Notes under the pieces: generated by a model
The model's database searches: none
The model's input: only the letters and a program-made list of their open reading frames with translations
Told to the model about the DNA's origin: nothing
Shown: in pieces, positions 7,503 through 13,426 of the stretch
How the letters are laid out: every line of letters starts with the position of its first letter
How positions within the stretch are numbered: the stretch's first letter is position 1
Origin: NAK82 sp036172345
Lineage (GTDB): Bacteria; Chloroflexota; Anaerolineae; 4572-78; NAK82
DNA length: 13,426 nt
Assembly: GCA_036172345.1 (NCBI GenBank)
Contig: JASFBB010000078.1
Coordinates: forward strand, 1 to 13,426
Direction: 5' to 3'
Translations under genes and position numbers: made by a program

Positions 7503-9305
7503 CTACACAGTCGATTTAGCAGCAATTGCTTCCTGAATCATCGCAATCAGTTCGTTGACCGGCTTGGGCCCCAAATCCTGTCCGCTGCGCAACCGCACAG
7601 CGACTGTGCCGGCTTCTACCTCCCGATCGCCGACTACAAGCATATAAGGGATCTTCTGTTCTTGAGCCTTACGAATTTTGTTGGCCATACGGTCGCTGCC
7701 CTCATCGACCTCGGCGCGCAGACCGACCGCTCTCATCTGAGCTGCTACCTGGCGGGCATATGCAAGATGGCGATCGGCGATCGGAATGAGCACAGCCTGG
7801 ACGGGCGCGAGCCAGACAGGAAATGCCCCTCCGTAATGTTCGATAAGGATGCCAAAGAAACGTTCCATACTGCCCAACAGGGCTCGGTGCACCATATAGG
7901 GGCGATGAGGCTGTCCATCCTCACCCATATAAGTCAGGTCGAAGCGCTCCGGCAGGTTAAAATCGAACTGGATAGTGGTCAGCTGCCACTCGCGATTAAT
8001 CGCGTCTTTCACCTTGAGGTCGATCTTGGGTCCGTAGAAAGCACCGCCTCCTTCATCTATTTCGTAAGGGATGCCGGTGCGCTTGAGAGCATCCTCCAAA
8101 GCGTTTTCGGCAGCGCGCCATTGTTCGACGCCACCGACCGCTTTGCGCTCGCCAGGGCGAGTGCTCAGATAAGCGCTGAACTCGTTGAAGCCGAAAGAGC
8201 GGAGCAGGTACAGTGAAAAATCGAGCACAAAATCAATCTCCGCGGGCATCTGATCGGGGCGACAAAAGTGGTGTGCGTCGTCCTGGGTGAATCCACGCAC
8301 CCGCAACAGACCGTGCAACACACCGCTACGCTCATAGCGATACACAGTGCCCCATTCGGCGAAGCGCAAGGGCAAATCCCGGTAGCTGCGCAATGCGCTC
8401 TTATAAATCAAAATATGAAATGGGCAGTTCATCGGCTTTAGGTAATATTGTTGCCCTTCAATTTCCATGGGTGCGTACATATTCTCGCGATAGTAACTCA
8501 AATGTCCGCTTGTCTCCCAAAGGGTGCTGCGCCCAATGTGAGGTGAATAGACCAGGTCATAGCCATGTGCCAGGTGTTCCCGTTTGCAGAAGTCCTCAAC
8601 CAGATGGCGGATCAGAGCTCCTTTGGGATGCCAAAGGATCAAGCCACCTCCCAGCTGATCAGGATGAATGCTAAAGAGATCCAGCTGGGTGCCCAAACGG
8701 CGATGATCCCGCTTTTCCGCCTCAGACAAGCGCTTGAGATAGGCTTCTAAGTCCTCTGCTGTCTCCCAAGCAGTACCATAGATGCGCTGCAACATGGGGT
8801 TGCGCTCGTCGCCACGCCAGTAAGCTCCGGCTACCCTCAGCAGCTTAATGCCGTCCGGATTGATCTGCCCTGTGCTTTCCAAGTGGGGACCACGGCAGAG
8901 ATCCTCGAAGTTATTATGGCGGTACGTTGTCAATGTCACATTGGTTTCATTGGTACCAGATGTCTCGCCATCCTCATTTAAATTGCCAGAGACCAAGCCC
9001 TCTATCAGCTCCAGCTTGTAAGGCTGATCAGCGAAAAGTTGACGGGCTTCATCAGCGGTGATCTCGCGGCGCACAAACGTGTAATCGGCCATGATGATCT
9101 CGCGCATGCGCTTCTCGATAGCGACCAGGTCATCCGGATTCAACGAGCGAGGAAGGTCGAAGTCATAGTAGAAGCCGTCCTCAATGGCCGGACCGATGGC
9201 AAGCTTGCCTTCGGGAAACATCTCGAGAACTGCCTGCGCCATCACATGGGAGGCCGAGTGACGTAGACGATATAGATGGCTTTCCGTGTAATCAGAACGG
9301 CTCAT
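7503..9305 (-). CDS. thrS: Threonyl-tRNA synthetase lacking the N-terminal TGS domain
   Basis: Start ATG at 9305-9303 has AGGAGA 5 nt upstream; an in-frame ATG 32 codons earlier would run through the spacer and into aroF. The product has 600 residues, against about 640 for E. coli ThrRS, because it begins directly at the editing domain with HSASH (H16, H20) and CRGPH (C137, H141). The class II catalytic core shows MNCPFH (zinc ligand C294), motif 2 around RYERSGVLHGLLRVRGFTQ, H345 and H473 as the other zinc ligands, and motif 3 GSMERFFGILIEHYGG. The anticodon-binding domain occupies about 505-600. It charges tRNA-Thr in the cytoplasm. It is the third gene of the aroH-aroF-thrS unit, 64 nt after aroF, so it may share the aromatic-responsive leader. 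Confidence 0.97.
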   Translation of the reverse strand: MSRSDYTESHLYRLRHSASHVMAQAVLEMFPEGKLAIGPAIEDGFYYDFDLPRSLNPDDLVAIEKRMREIIMADYTFVRREITADEARQLFADQPYKLELIEGLVSGNLNEDGETSGTNETNVTLTTYRHNNFEDLCRGPHLESTGQINPDGIKLLRVAGAYWRGDERNPMLQRIYGTAWETAEDLEAYLKRLSEAEKRDHRRLGTQLDLFSIHPDQLGGGLILWHPKGALIRHLVEDFCKREHLAHGYDLVYSPHIGRSTLWETSGHLSYYRENMYAPMEIEGQQYYLKPMNCPFHILIYKSALRSYRDLPLRFAEWGTVYRYERSGVLHGLLRVRGFTQDDAHHFCRPDQMPAEIDFVLDFSLYLLRSFGFNEFSAYLSTRPGERKAVGGVEQWRAAENALEDALKRTGIPYEIDEGGGAFYGPKIDLKVKDAINREWQLTTIQFDFNLPERFDLTYMGEDGQPHRPYMVHRALLGSMERFFGILIEHYGGAFPVWLAPVQAVLIPIADRHLAYARQVAAQMRAVGLRAEVDEGSDRMANKIRKAQEQKIPYMLVVGDREVEAGTVAVRLRSGQDLGPKPVNELIAMIQEAIAAKSTV

Positions 9306-9369
9306 CGTGATCTCCTGGATGAAAACGGATGGGTTATCAAGCGAGTGAATAACGATACAAAAGAAAATC

Positions 9370-10383
9370 TCACATGGTGCGTCCGACTGCCTCGGCCACA
9401 CGTTCCAGCTGTTTCATCAACTCGGCGAAACGCGCAGCGCGTAAGGACTGACCACCGTCAGAGAGCGCTTTTTCTGGATGGGGATGCACTTCAATGATCA
9501 ACCCATCCGCCCCAGCTGCCACCGAGGCACGTGAGACAGCACTGACCAAGTTCCACTTGCCTGTGGCATGGCTGGGGTCTACGATGACGGGCAGGTGAGT
9601 TAGCTCTTTGAGCACTGGAATGGCATTGATGTCCAGCGTATTACGCGTATAGGTTTCAAAAGTGCGAATGCCCCGCTCGCACAGGATCACCTTGCGATTC
9701 CCGTGCGACAATATGTACTCAGCGCTCATCAGCAACTCTTCAATGGTGGACATCATACCCCTTTTGAGCAACACTGGGAAACCAGCTTCACCGACGGCGT
9801 GCAACAGGGCATAGTTCTGCATGTTACGTGTACCGATCTGAAGGATATCGGCATACTTTGCTACCAGCGGCACCTGCTCAGGCGACATCACCTCCGTCAC
9901 AACGGGCAGACCGGTGAGCTCGCGTGCTTCAGCCAGATAAACAAGCGCTTCCTCACCCAGTCCTTGAAAGCTGTAAGGAGAAGTTCTTGGCTTGAAAGCG
10001 CCGCCACGTAGCATATGGGCACCAGCTTCTTTGACTAGCTGCGCCGTTTCCAGTATCTGCTCGCGGCTTTCGACGGCGCATGGACCAGCCATAATAGTAA
10101 GGCGTTTGCCACCCACAAGATGGCCGGCGATCTCGATGATAGTGTCATGGGGCTGAAAATCGCGACTGGCCAACTTAAACGGGCGCAGGATGGGCACGAT
10201 CCGTTCCACCCCCTGCATCCGTGCTAGACTATCTTTGTCCACAGGGCGCTCATCGCCAATAACCCCAATAATGGTCCGTTCCTCACCTTGTGATAAGTGG
10301 GTGCGGAAGCCCAATTCGTGCACACGCGCAACCACACTCTCAATCTCCTGCTGGGTAGCCCCCATACGCATTACGATGATCAT
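9370..10383 (-). CDS. aroF: 3-deoxy-7-phosphoheptulonate (DAHP) synthase, type I-beta
   Basis: This enzyme condenses phosphoenolpyruvate and erythrose 4-phosphate, the entry step of the shikimate pathway. The product has 337 residues, almost the length of the Thermotoga maritima enzyme. Residues 1 to about 66 form a ferredoxin-like regulatory domain (MIIVMRMGATQQEI), the domain that mediates Tyr/Phe feedback inhibition in T. maritima. The barrel carries GPCAVES (100-106), RGGAFKPRTSPYSFQG (126-141), LKRG, DPSHATG and EVHPHPEKALSDGGQ. The metal ligands fall at C102, H272, E298 and D309, the positions known in the T. maritima enzyme. The ATG overlaps the aroH stop as ATGA, with GAGG 7 nt upstream inside aroH, implying translational coupling. 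Confidence 0.97.
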   Translation of the reverse strand: MIIVMRMGATQQEIESVVARVHELGFRTHLSQGEERTIIGVIGDERPVDKDSLARMQGVERIVPILRPFKLASRDFQPHDTIIEIAGHLVGGKRLTIMAGPCAVESREQILETAQLVKEAGAHMLRGGAFKPRTSPYSFQGLGEEALVYLAEARELTGLPVVTEVMSPEQVPLVAKYADILQIGTRNMQNYALLHAVGEAGFPVLLKRGMMSTIEELLMSAEYILSHGNRKVILCERGIRTFETYTRNTLDINAIPVLKELTHLPVIVDPSHATGKWNLVSAVSRASVAAGADGLIIEVHPHPEKALSDGGQSLRAARFAELMKQLERVAEAVGRTM

Positions 10384-10829
10384 TTCTTCACCTCTTCGTC
10401 ACTTCTACCCACCGATTCAAGCGCAGCAGCGTCCACATTCTGCCACTGGTACCCTCTGCTACCCACCTCTGACCAGTCAGGACGCAGATTCATGGCGTCA
10501 CGCAAATAAATGTGTCGGATTTCTTCAGGGGCTTTATCAGTGTTCCAGTGAATCAGCACCCGAATGCAACGCTGCAACCCATGAGGCGCGGCAATCTCAT
10601 GGGCACATAGCATTGCCACATGGTTCCACCCCAGCTCACGTGCCGCTACTGCTGGAAATTCTGCTGTGAGGTCAGGGCTGGTGGTGAAAAAAATGCTGGC
10701 GATGTCGGTTTCAGCAATGCCATTATGCTCGACCATGTGGATCAACAACTCGCGCGTGGCCGCTAAAATAGCCTCACGGGTGTTTGCTTCACACGTAGTG
10801 GCACCTCGCACGCCCCGACAAGCTAGCAT
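10380..10829 (-). CDS. aroH: Monofunctional chorismate mutase, AroH class
   Basis: This gene converts chorismate to prephenate, the branch to Phe and Tyr. The 149-residue product matches the trimeric Bacillus subtilis-type AroH fold. Visible are RGVRGATT near the N-terminus (R8 equals B. subtilis R7), TSPDLTAEFPA, C75 and E78 in CAHE, R90 in QRCIRV, Y108 in IRHIYL and R116 in LRP, all active-site positions of that class. The C-terminal tail after residue 120 is about 20 residues longer than in B. subtilis. ATG 10829 follows AAGGA by 4 nt. It is the first gene of aroH-aroF-thrS and lies about 70 nt downstream of the attenuator tail. Confidence 0.95.
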   Translation of the reverse strand: MLACRGVRGATTCEANTREAILAATRELLIHMVEHNGIAETDIASIFFTTSPDLTAEFPAVAARELGWNHVAMLCAHEIAAPHGLQRCIRVLIHWNTDKAPEEIRHIYLRDAMNLRPDWSEVGSRGYQWQNVDAAALESVGRSDEEVKK

Positions 10830-10900
10830 TGCATCCTTTCCTCAATGTCTGCTTGGTTTATTGGTCTATGAAACCTATCTACAATAAAAACGTATCAATT

Positions 10901-10936
10901 AAAACGCAAAAGGCGTGGATCTGGCTGCTCCACGCC
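10901..10936 (-). terminator. Attenuator-type intrinsic terminator in the aroH leader
   Basis: Read on the minus strand, GGCGTGGA (10936-10929) pairs perfectly with TCCACGCC (10919-10912) across a 9-base loop. It is followed at once by the tail TTTTGCGTTTT (10911-10901). The stem is 8 bp and has a good form for rho-independent termination. It lies between the leader ORF and aroH, inside the transcript, so it would cut transcription short rather than end a gene. Confidence 0.75.
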
Positions 10937-10991
10937 CCCAAATTTTCTCGCCCGGTGAAAGTGAGACCGGCGCTACCTGGGTGGAAGCAGC
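10924..10991 (-). promoter_or_regulatory. Candidate antiterminator pairing in the aroH leader
   Basis: On the minus strand, 10991-10979 (GCTGCTTCCACCC) can pair with 10936-10924 (GGCGTGGAGCAGC). The helix has six, four and two base pairs separated by single bulges at T10985 and C10934. It uses the entire 5' arm of the terminator, so the two structures exclude each other. A separate hairpin (CCGGT 10970-10966 with ACCGG 10956-10952) would sit in its loop. A competing small hairpin, GGGTG 10995-10991 with CACCC 10983-10979, would block the antiterminator. Hand-folded; energies were not computed. Confidence 0.6.
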
Positions 10992-11074
10992 ACCCGCACT
11001 TGAAATTGATAGAAATAATAGGTGCTGCTATAATCTTGTGCGATCAGACGTGTCCACACCGCGCAAGCATGCAT
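10973..11074 (-). CDS. Aromatic-rich leader peptide of the aroH-aroF-thrS operon
   Basis: A 33-codon ORF starts at ATG 11074 with AAGGA 10 nt upstream and ends at TAG (10975-10973). Residues 15-24 read YSSTYYFYQF; the critical run is encoded by TAT TAT TTC TAT CAA TTT at 11020-11003. Five of six consecutive residues are Tyr or Phe, just as in leader peptides of pheA and related operons. One Trp and two Thr codons also occur. The aromatic codons end 12 nt before the antiterminator strand, and the stop codon lies 4 nt after it. A ribosome stalled at Tyr/Phe codons would leave that strand mostly free, while one reaching the stop would cover it. The peptide probably has no function of its own. 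The start codon is less certain than the run itself; GTG 11059 is an alternative. Confidence 0.7.
   Translation of the reverse strand: MHACAVWTRLIAQDYSSTYYFYQFQVRVLLPPR
11006..11034 (+). promoter_or_regulatory. Promoter-like sequence antisense to the aro leader
   Basis: TTGATA (11006-11011), a 17-base spacer and a perfect TATAAT (11029-11034) lie on the plus strand inside the leader ORF. Transcription would start near 11041 and run antisense to the 5' half of the leader and its promoter, toward the M23 gene. It may be real, or a by-product of AT-rich Tyr/Phe codons. Confidence 0.4.
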
Positions 11075-11154
11075 TGCGGTATCATCCTTCAGGAAATCAC
11101 ACCCAGCAACTTACCAAGAGCGGCAAGAACTCTTATTAACTCTTTCACTCTTTT

Positions 11155-11183
11155 TATATAGCATATAAGCCAGCAAATGTCAA
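11155..11183 (-). promoter_or_regulatory. Sigma-70-type promoter of the aroH leader operon
   Basis: Read on the minus strand: TTGACA (11183-11178), a 17-base spacer, then TATATA (11160-11155), preceded by TGC as in an extended -10. Transcription would begin near 11149-11147, about 75 nt before the leader ORF. An interrupted palindrome AAGCCA-N13-TGGCTT (11167-11191) surrounds the -35 box and could be an operator. Confidence 0.75.
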
Positions 11184-11282
11184 AATGGCTTGGAAAACCG
11201 TCCAATTGCTCTGCTCACTAATTTGTCTTCCTACGGGAGTGGCTGTCCAAGCTTTTCCCCATGGTCTTCTCAGACACCAGAA

Positions 11283-11311
11283 TTGATTTTCTTCCCGATA
11301 AAGGATAAACT
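11283..11311 (+). promoter_or_regulatory. Possible promoter of the M23 peptidase gene
   Basis: TTGATT (11283-11288), a 17-base spacer and TAAACT (11306-11311) lie 48 nt before the GTG start. The match is moderate. The rest of 11184-11358 is AT-rich with short inverted repeats (for example TTGGA 11190-11194 with TCCAA 11201-11205), and no gene was seen in it. Confidence 0.35.
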
Positions 11312-11358
11312 CTGCATAGAGATATTATGACAAAAACGACATATAATGACCATAGAAA

Positions 11359-13185
11359 GTGAAATTCGCCGTGCAATTTCCTAGCTTTCCCAAACCTTTC
11401 TTTAGTCTGAGCTTACTTGTCATCGGGAGCTCACTGTTTCTTGCCCCTTTCTTCGGGATGGCAGTGCTCAAAGCGCAGTCGCCTTCCTCAGAGCGACTGT
11501 TTACCCTCCCCTTTTCAGGAGAAGCGGGGCCCTCCACGTGGCTGCTTGCCCAGCCTTACGGCAACACGGTCGGGGCATTTCGACAGCACCACACGACGTA
11601 TGCAGGCAGTGGTGGCATCCACTTCGGCGTTGATCTGGCAGCTCCGTGTGGCACGCCGGTAATCGCCATGGCGGATGGCGTGGTGTTTGCCGTGGATGCA
11701 TTGCGCTTTGGCTCCGCTCCGCACAACCTTATGATTGACCATCCCACTTTGGGCTACGCCTCTTTCTATGGGCACCTGCTGGAAAAGCCTTCTGTGAAGC
11801 CGGGTCAGTTCGTCAGAGCGGGCGATGTGATAGCATTGAGTGGCGATCCAGCCGAGACATGCTTCGGACGACCACATCTGCACTTTGAGATTCGTGACCT
11901 CGCCCACATACGAAAATACAACCCGGTGACGCTTGTCCAGACGGACTGGGACAATCTGGCCCTGGGTGGCGCGTTCAGCCAAGCATTTCAATACGATTTA
12001 GACGAACCACGCAAGTGGCAACATCTAAACGATCAGCCCGAGGCAAGTGCTGGTGGTCCATTACTCAATGAATTTGCCAATCCGTGGCCACCTGAGTTCC
12101 CAGCAGACACACACGGGATTTTATCGTTATCATCCGTTTCTGCTTCTGTTGCCGATTGTGCCCTTTCATCCAAATCCAATTCCACAGACAGCACAGCGAT
12201 CCCCTCGGATCCACCGCGTCAACGGAGCGTTATCCCCTCCTCGCTGCAGAGACTCACCACAGGAGGGTGCTGTACCCAGCCGTTCTGGTCTCCTGACGCA
12301 CGCCAAGTATTGTTTATCGACCGCCCCTCACCGGAACGCCCCGCAGCAATTTGGGCCGTAAGCGTAGACGCGCCTGAATCTGGTCCGTATTTGTTCAGCG
12401 ACCATATCGGTTTCTACACCGCTGATCTTTCCTACCGCATCGTGCCTCAGGGGCAGACCACCTTTATAGAGGAGCTTGTGTGCCCAGCAGGACCGGCGCG
12501 CAAGCGTTGGACAGTGCCGGCTGATGGACGATCGGTGGCCATCTCGCCCGACCGAACACGCATTGCTTGGCAGATTGGCAATGAGAATCTCCCGGTTGAA
12601 CGTCGCACAGCAGAAATGCGGGTCGTTAATTTAGATGGTAGCGGGGAGCATATGGTTGCCAGATTGGCGCGTGGGAGCATCTTGGGGTGGGCGAGTGATG
12701 AGGTTTTGATCGTAAGCGGACGTGAAACCTTGTCAGCGCACGAACAAGTGCTATGGGCATTGTCACTGCCCGACGGCAATCGCCTTGAGTTAGCGCGCTC
12801 GGATCGTCTGCGCGGAGGAAGCATCTCGCCCAAAGGTACCTGGCTGACGTATTCGATTACGTTCAGCCAGGAGCGCCATCAGAACGGCACCTGGTTGGTG
12901 CGCACGGACGGCTCTCAACGCCAGCAGCTCCCCAGCGAACTATTCGGTTCTCATCGCTGGCGTGATGACCATCGCCTGCTCATCGTGCCGCTGCGTCCTA
13001 CAGCCACCTTTCACGAGCTGTGGGAATTCGACGCGCAAAACGGAACAGCGCGTGCACTGACCGACCCGGAGAAGGTTCCTTTTAAGATCGCCAATAACGA
13101 TTGGGCAGTGGCACCCGATGGACGCTCCGTCGTTTTCGTGAGCGCGTTGGACCACAATCTATGGCTGCTTACCCTACCCGAGTAG
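11359..13185 (+). CDS. Secreted M23-family metallopeptidase with TolB/WD40-like beta-propeller
   Basis: The product is 608 residues from GTG 11359; GTG 11371 is an alternative, and neither has a clear ribosome-binding site. Residues 1 to about 40 form a signal peptide: a hydrophobic core at about 13-37, then LKAQS as a likely cleavage site. Residues about 60-195 are an M23 (LytM-type) domain with H88 and D92 in HFGVDLAAP, H139 in FYGHL, and HLHFE with H173 and H175. All zinc and catalytic positions are present, so it should be active on peptidoglycan cross-links or peptides. After a low-complexity Ser/Pro linker (about 245-295), the C-terminal half contains PD40-like repeats (QPFWSPDARQVLFID, ISPDRTRIAWQI, ISPKGTWLTYSI, VAPDGRSVVFVS). 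It probably acts outside the membrane in wall remodelling; the propeller may bind protein or glycan. Confidence 0.88.
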   Translation: MKFAVQFPSFPKPFFSLSLLVIGSSLFLAPFFGMAVLKAQSPSSERLFTLPFSGEAGPSTWLLAQPYGNTVGAFRQHHTTYAGSGGIHFGVDLAAPCGTPVIAMADGVVFAVDALRFGSAPHNLMIDHPTLGYASFYGHLLEKPSVKPGQFVRAGDVIALSGDPAETCFGRPHLHFEIRDLAHIRKYNPVTLVQTDWDNLALGGAFSQAFQYDLDEPRKWQHLNDQPEASAGGPLLNEFANPWPPEFPADTHGILSLSSVSASVADCALSSKSNSTDSTAIPSDPPRQRSVIPSSLQRLTTGGCCTQPFWSPDARQVLFIDRPSPERPAAIWAVSVDAPESGPYLFSDHIGFYTADLSYRIVPQGQTTFIEELVCPAGPARKRWTVPADGRSVAISPDRTRIAWQIGNENLPVERRTAEMRVVNLDGSGEHMVARLARGSILGWASDEVLIVSGRETLSAHEQVLWALSLPDGNRLELARSDRLRGGSISPKGTWLTYSITFSQERHQNGTWLVRTDGSQRQQLPSELFGSHRWRDDHRLLIVPLRPTATFHELWEFDAQNGTARALTDPEKVPFKIANNDWAVAPDGRSVVFVSALDHNLWLLTLPE

Positions 13186-13242
13186 TTGCTGACGAGGCAC
13201 TAGAGGCAGACTTTGTTCATCCCACTTCCGGGGGCCACAGCT

Positions 13243-13426
13243 TTACCTATTTTGAATGCGGTAATAATCACACCAATTTTTTAGTATGCACCCAGCACAG
13301 CGAGGATTGCGCGCCTGACACACCTCACGACCGTGACGAATGACATTCAAATGAAACGGATAATACATCTCTGGATCGAGCAACCTCTCCAGTATTTCGT
13401 GCGCTTTCTCTACCGATGCACGAGGG
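13243..13426 (-). CDS. nth: Endonuclease III, C-terminal fragment (5' truncated by window edge)
   Basis: On the minus strand an open frame enters the window (first full codon at 13425-13423) and ends at TAA 13245-13243, giving 60 residues. It contains HLNVIRHGREVCQARNPRC followed by AGC and ILKNWC. The cysteines are spaced C-x6-C-x2-C-x5-C, the [4Fe-4S] signature of endonuclease III, and the preceding LNVIRHGR is also typical. The protein excises oxidised pyrimidines and cleaves abasic sites in base excision repair. The HhH and catalytic Lys/Asp region lies beyond the window. It converges with the M23 gene across 57 nt with no obvious terminator. A MutY-like homologue is less likely because the protein ends right after the cluster. 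Confidence 0.88.
   Translation of the reverse strand, partial: PRASVEKAHEILERLLDPEMYYPFHLNVIRHGREVCQARNPRCAGCILKNWCDYYRIQNR

Noticed and set aside
9306..9401. 32-residue N-terminal extension of ThrRS
   Set aside because: It would overlap aroF, bears no resemblance to a TGS domain, and the ATG at 9305 has a good ribosome-binding site.
10951..11000. SRP RNA or cobalamin riboswitch on the plus strand
   Set aside because: GGTGGAAGCAGC resembles the SRP RNA tip and CCGGTGAAAGTGAGACCGG resembles a cobalamin riboswitch stem. The full conserved motifs and the required flanking helices are missing, and the opposite strand explains the complementarity.
11044..11085. Alternative 13-codon leader ORF starting at ATG 11085 (minus strand)
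   Set aside because: The ribosome-binding site would touch the start codon, the peptide carries no aromatic run, and it ends well before the control stems.
10901..11090. T-box riboswitch upstream of aroH/thrS
   Set aside because: A tRNA synthetase operon with a leader terminator invites this call, but the conserved T-box sequence (AGGGTGGNACCGCG) is absent on the minus strand. The aromatic codons form a translated run with a start, a ribosome-binding site and a stop, which fits a leader peptide better.

Overview
The window is a compact bacterial segment of moderate GC with clear AGGAG/GGAGG-type ribosome-binding sites. No mobile element, rRNA, tRNA or CRISPR array was seen. The gene mix (type I-beta DAHP synthase, AroH-class chorismate mutase, a threonyl-tRNA synthetase without a TGS domain, a HicB-DinB fusion) would fit a Chloroflexota-like or other deep-branching, possibly thermophilic bacterium. 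That placement is an inference from gene content only and is not firm.

Layout. Positions 1-7468 are all on the plus strand: the 3' end of a YgeW/acetylornithine-carbamoyltransferase-like gene, carbamate kinase (arcC), a HicB-like/DinB-like fusion, a threonine-synthase-type PLP enzyme, a GtrB-type membrane glycosyltransferase, a second and unusual fold-type-II PLP enzyme, and a Gfo/Idh/MocA oxidoreductase. Carbamoyltransferase plus carbamate kinase can run in reverse to recover ATP from a ureido compound. With the two PLP enzymes next door, this region looks like amino-acid or ureido-compound catabolism, though the substrate cannot be read from the sequence.

Positions 7503-11183 are on the minus strand and form an aromatic-amino-acid operon: aroH (chorismate mutase) overlaps aroF (DAHP synthase) by ATGA, followed after 64 nt by thrS. 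Upstream lies the most interesting element of the window. A near-consensus promoter (TTGACA-17-TATATA) precedes a 33-codon leader ORF carrying the run Tyr-Tyr-Phe-Tyr-Gln-Phe. A GC-rich hairpin with a T-rich tail follows, plus an alternative pairing that would destroy that hairpin. This is the architecture of a ribosome-mediated transcription attenuator sensing Tyr/Phe supply. It contains no gene on the usual ORF scale and would be missed by standard annotation.

Positions 11359-13185 (plus) encode a secreted M23 metallopeptidase fused to a TolB/WD40-like beta-propeller. At the right edge (13243-13426, minus) is the C-terminal end of an endonuclease III with an intact four-cysteine iron-sulfur motif.
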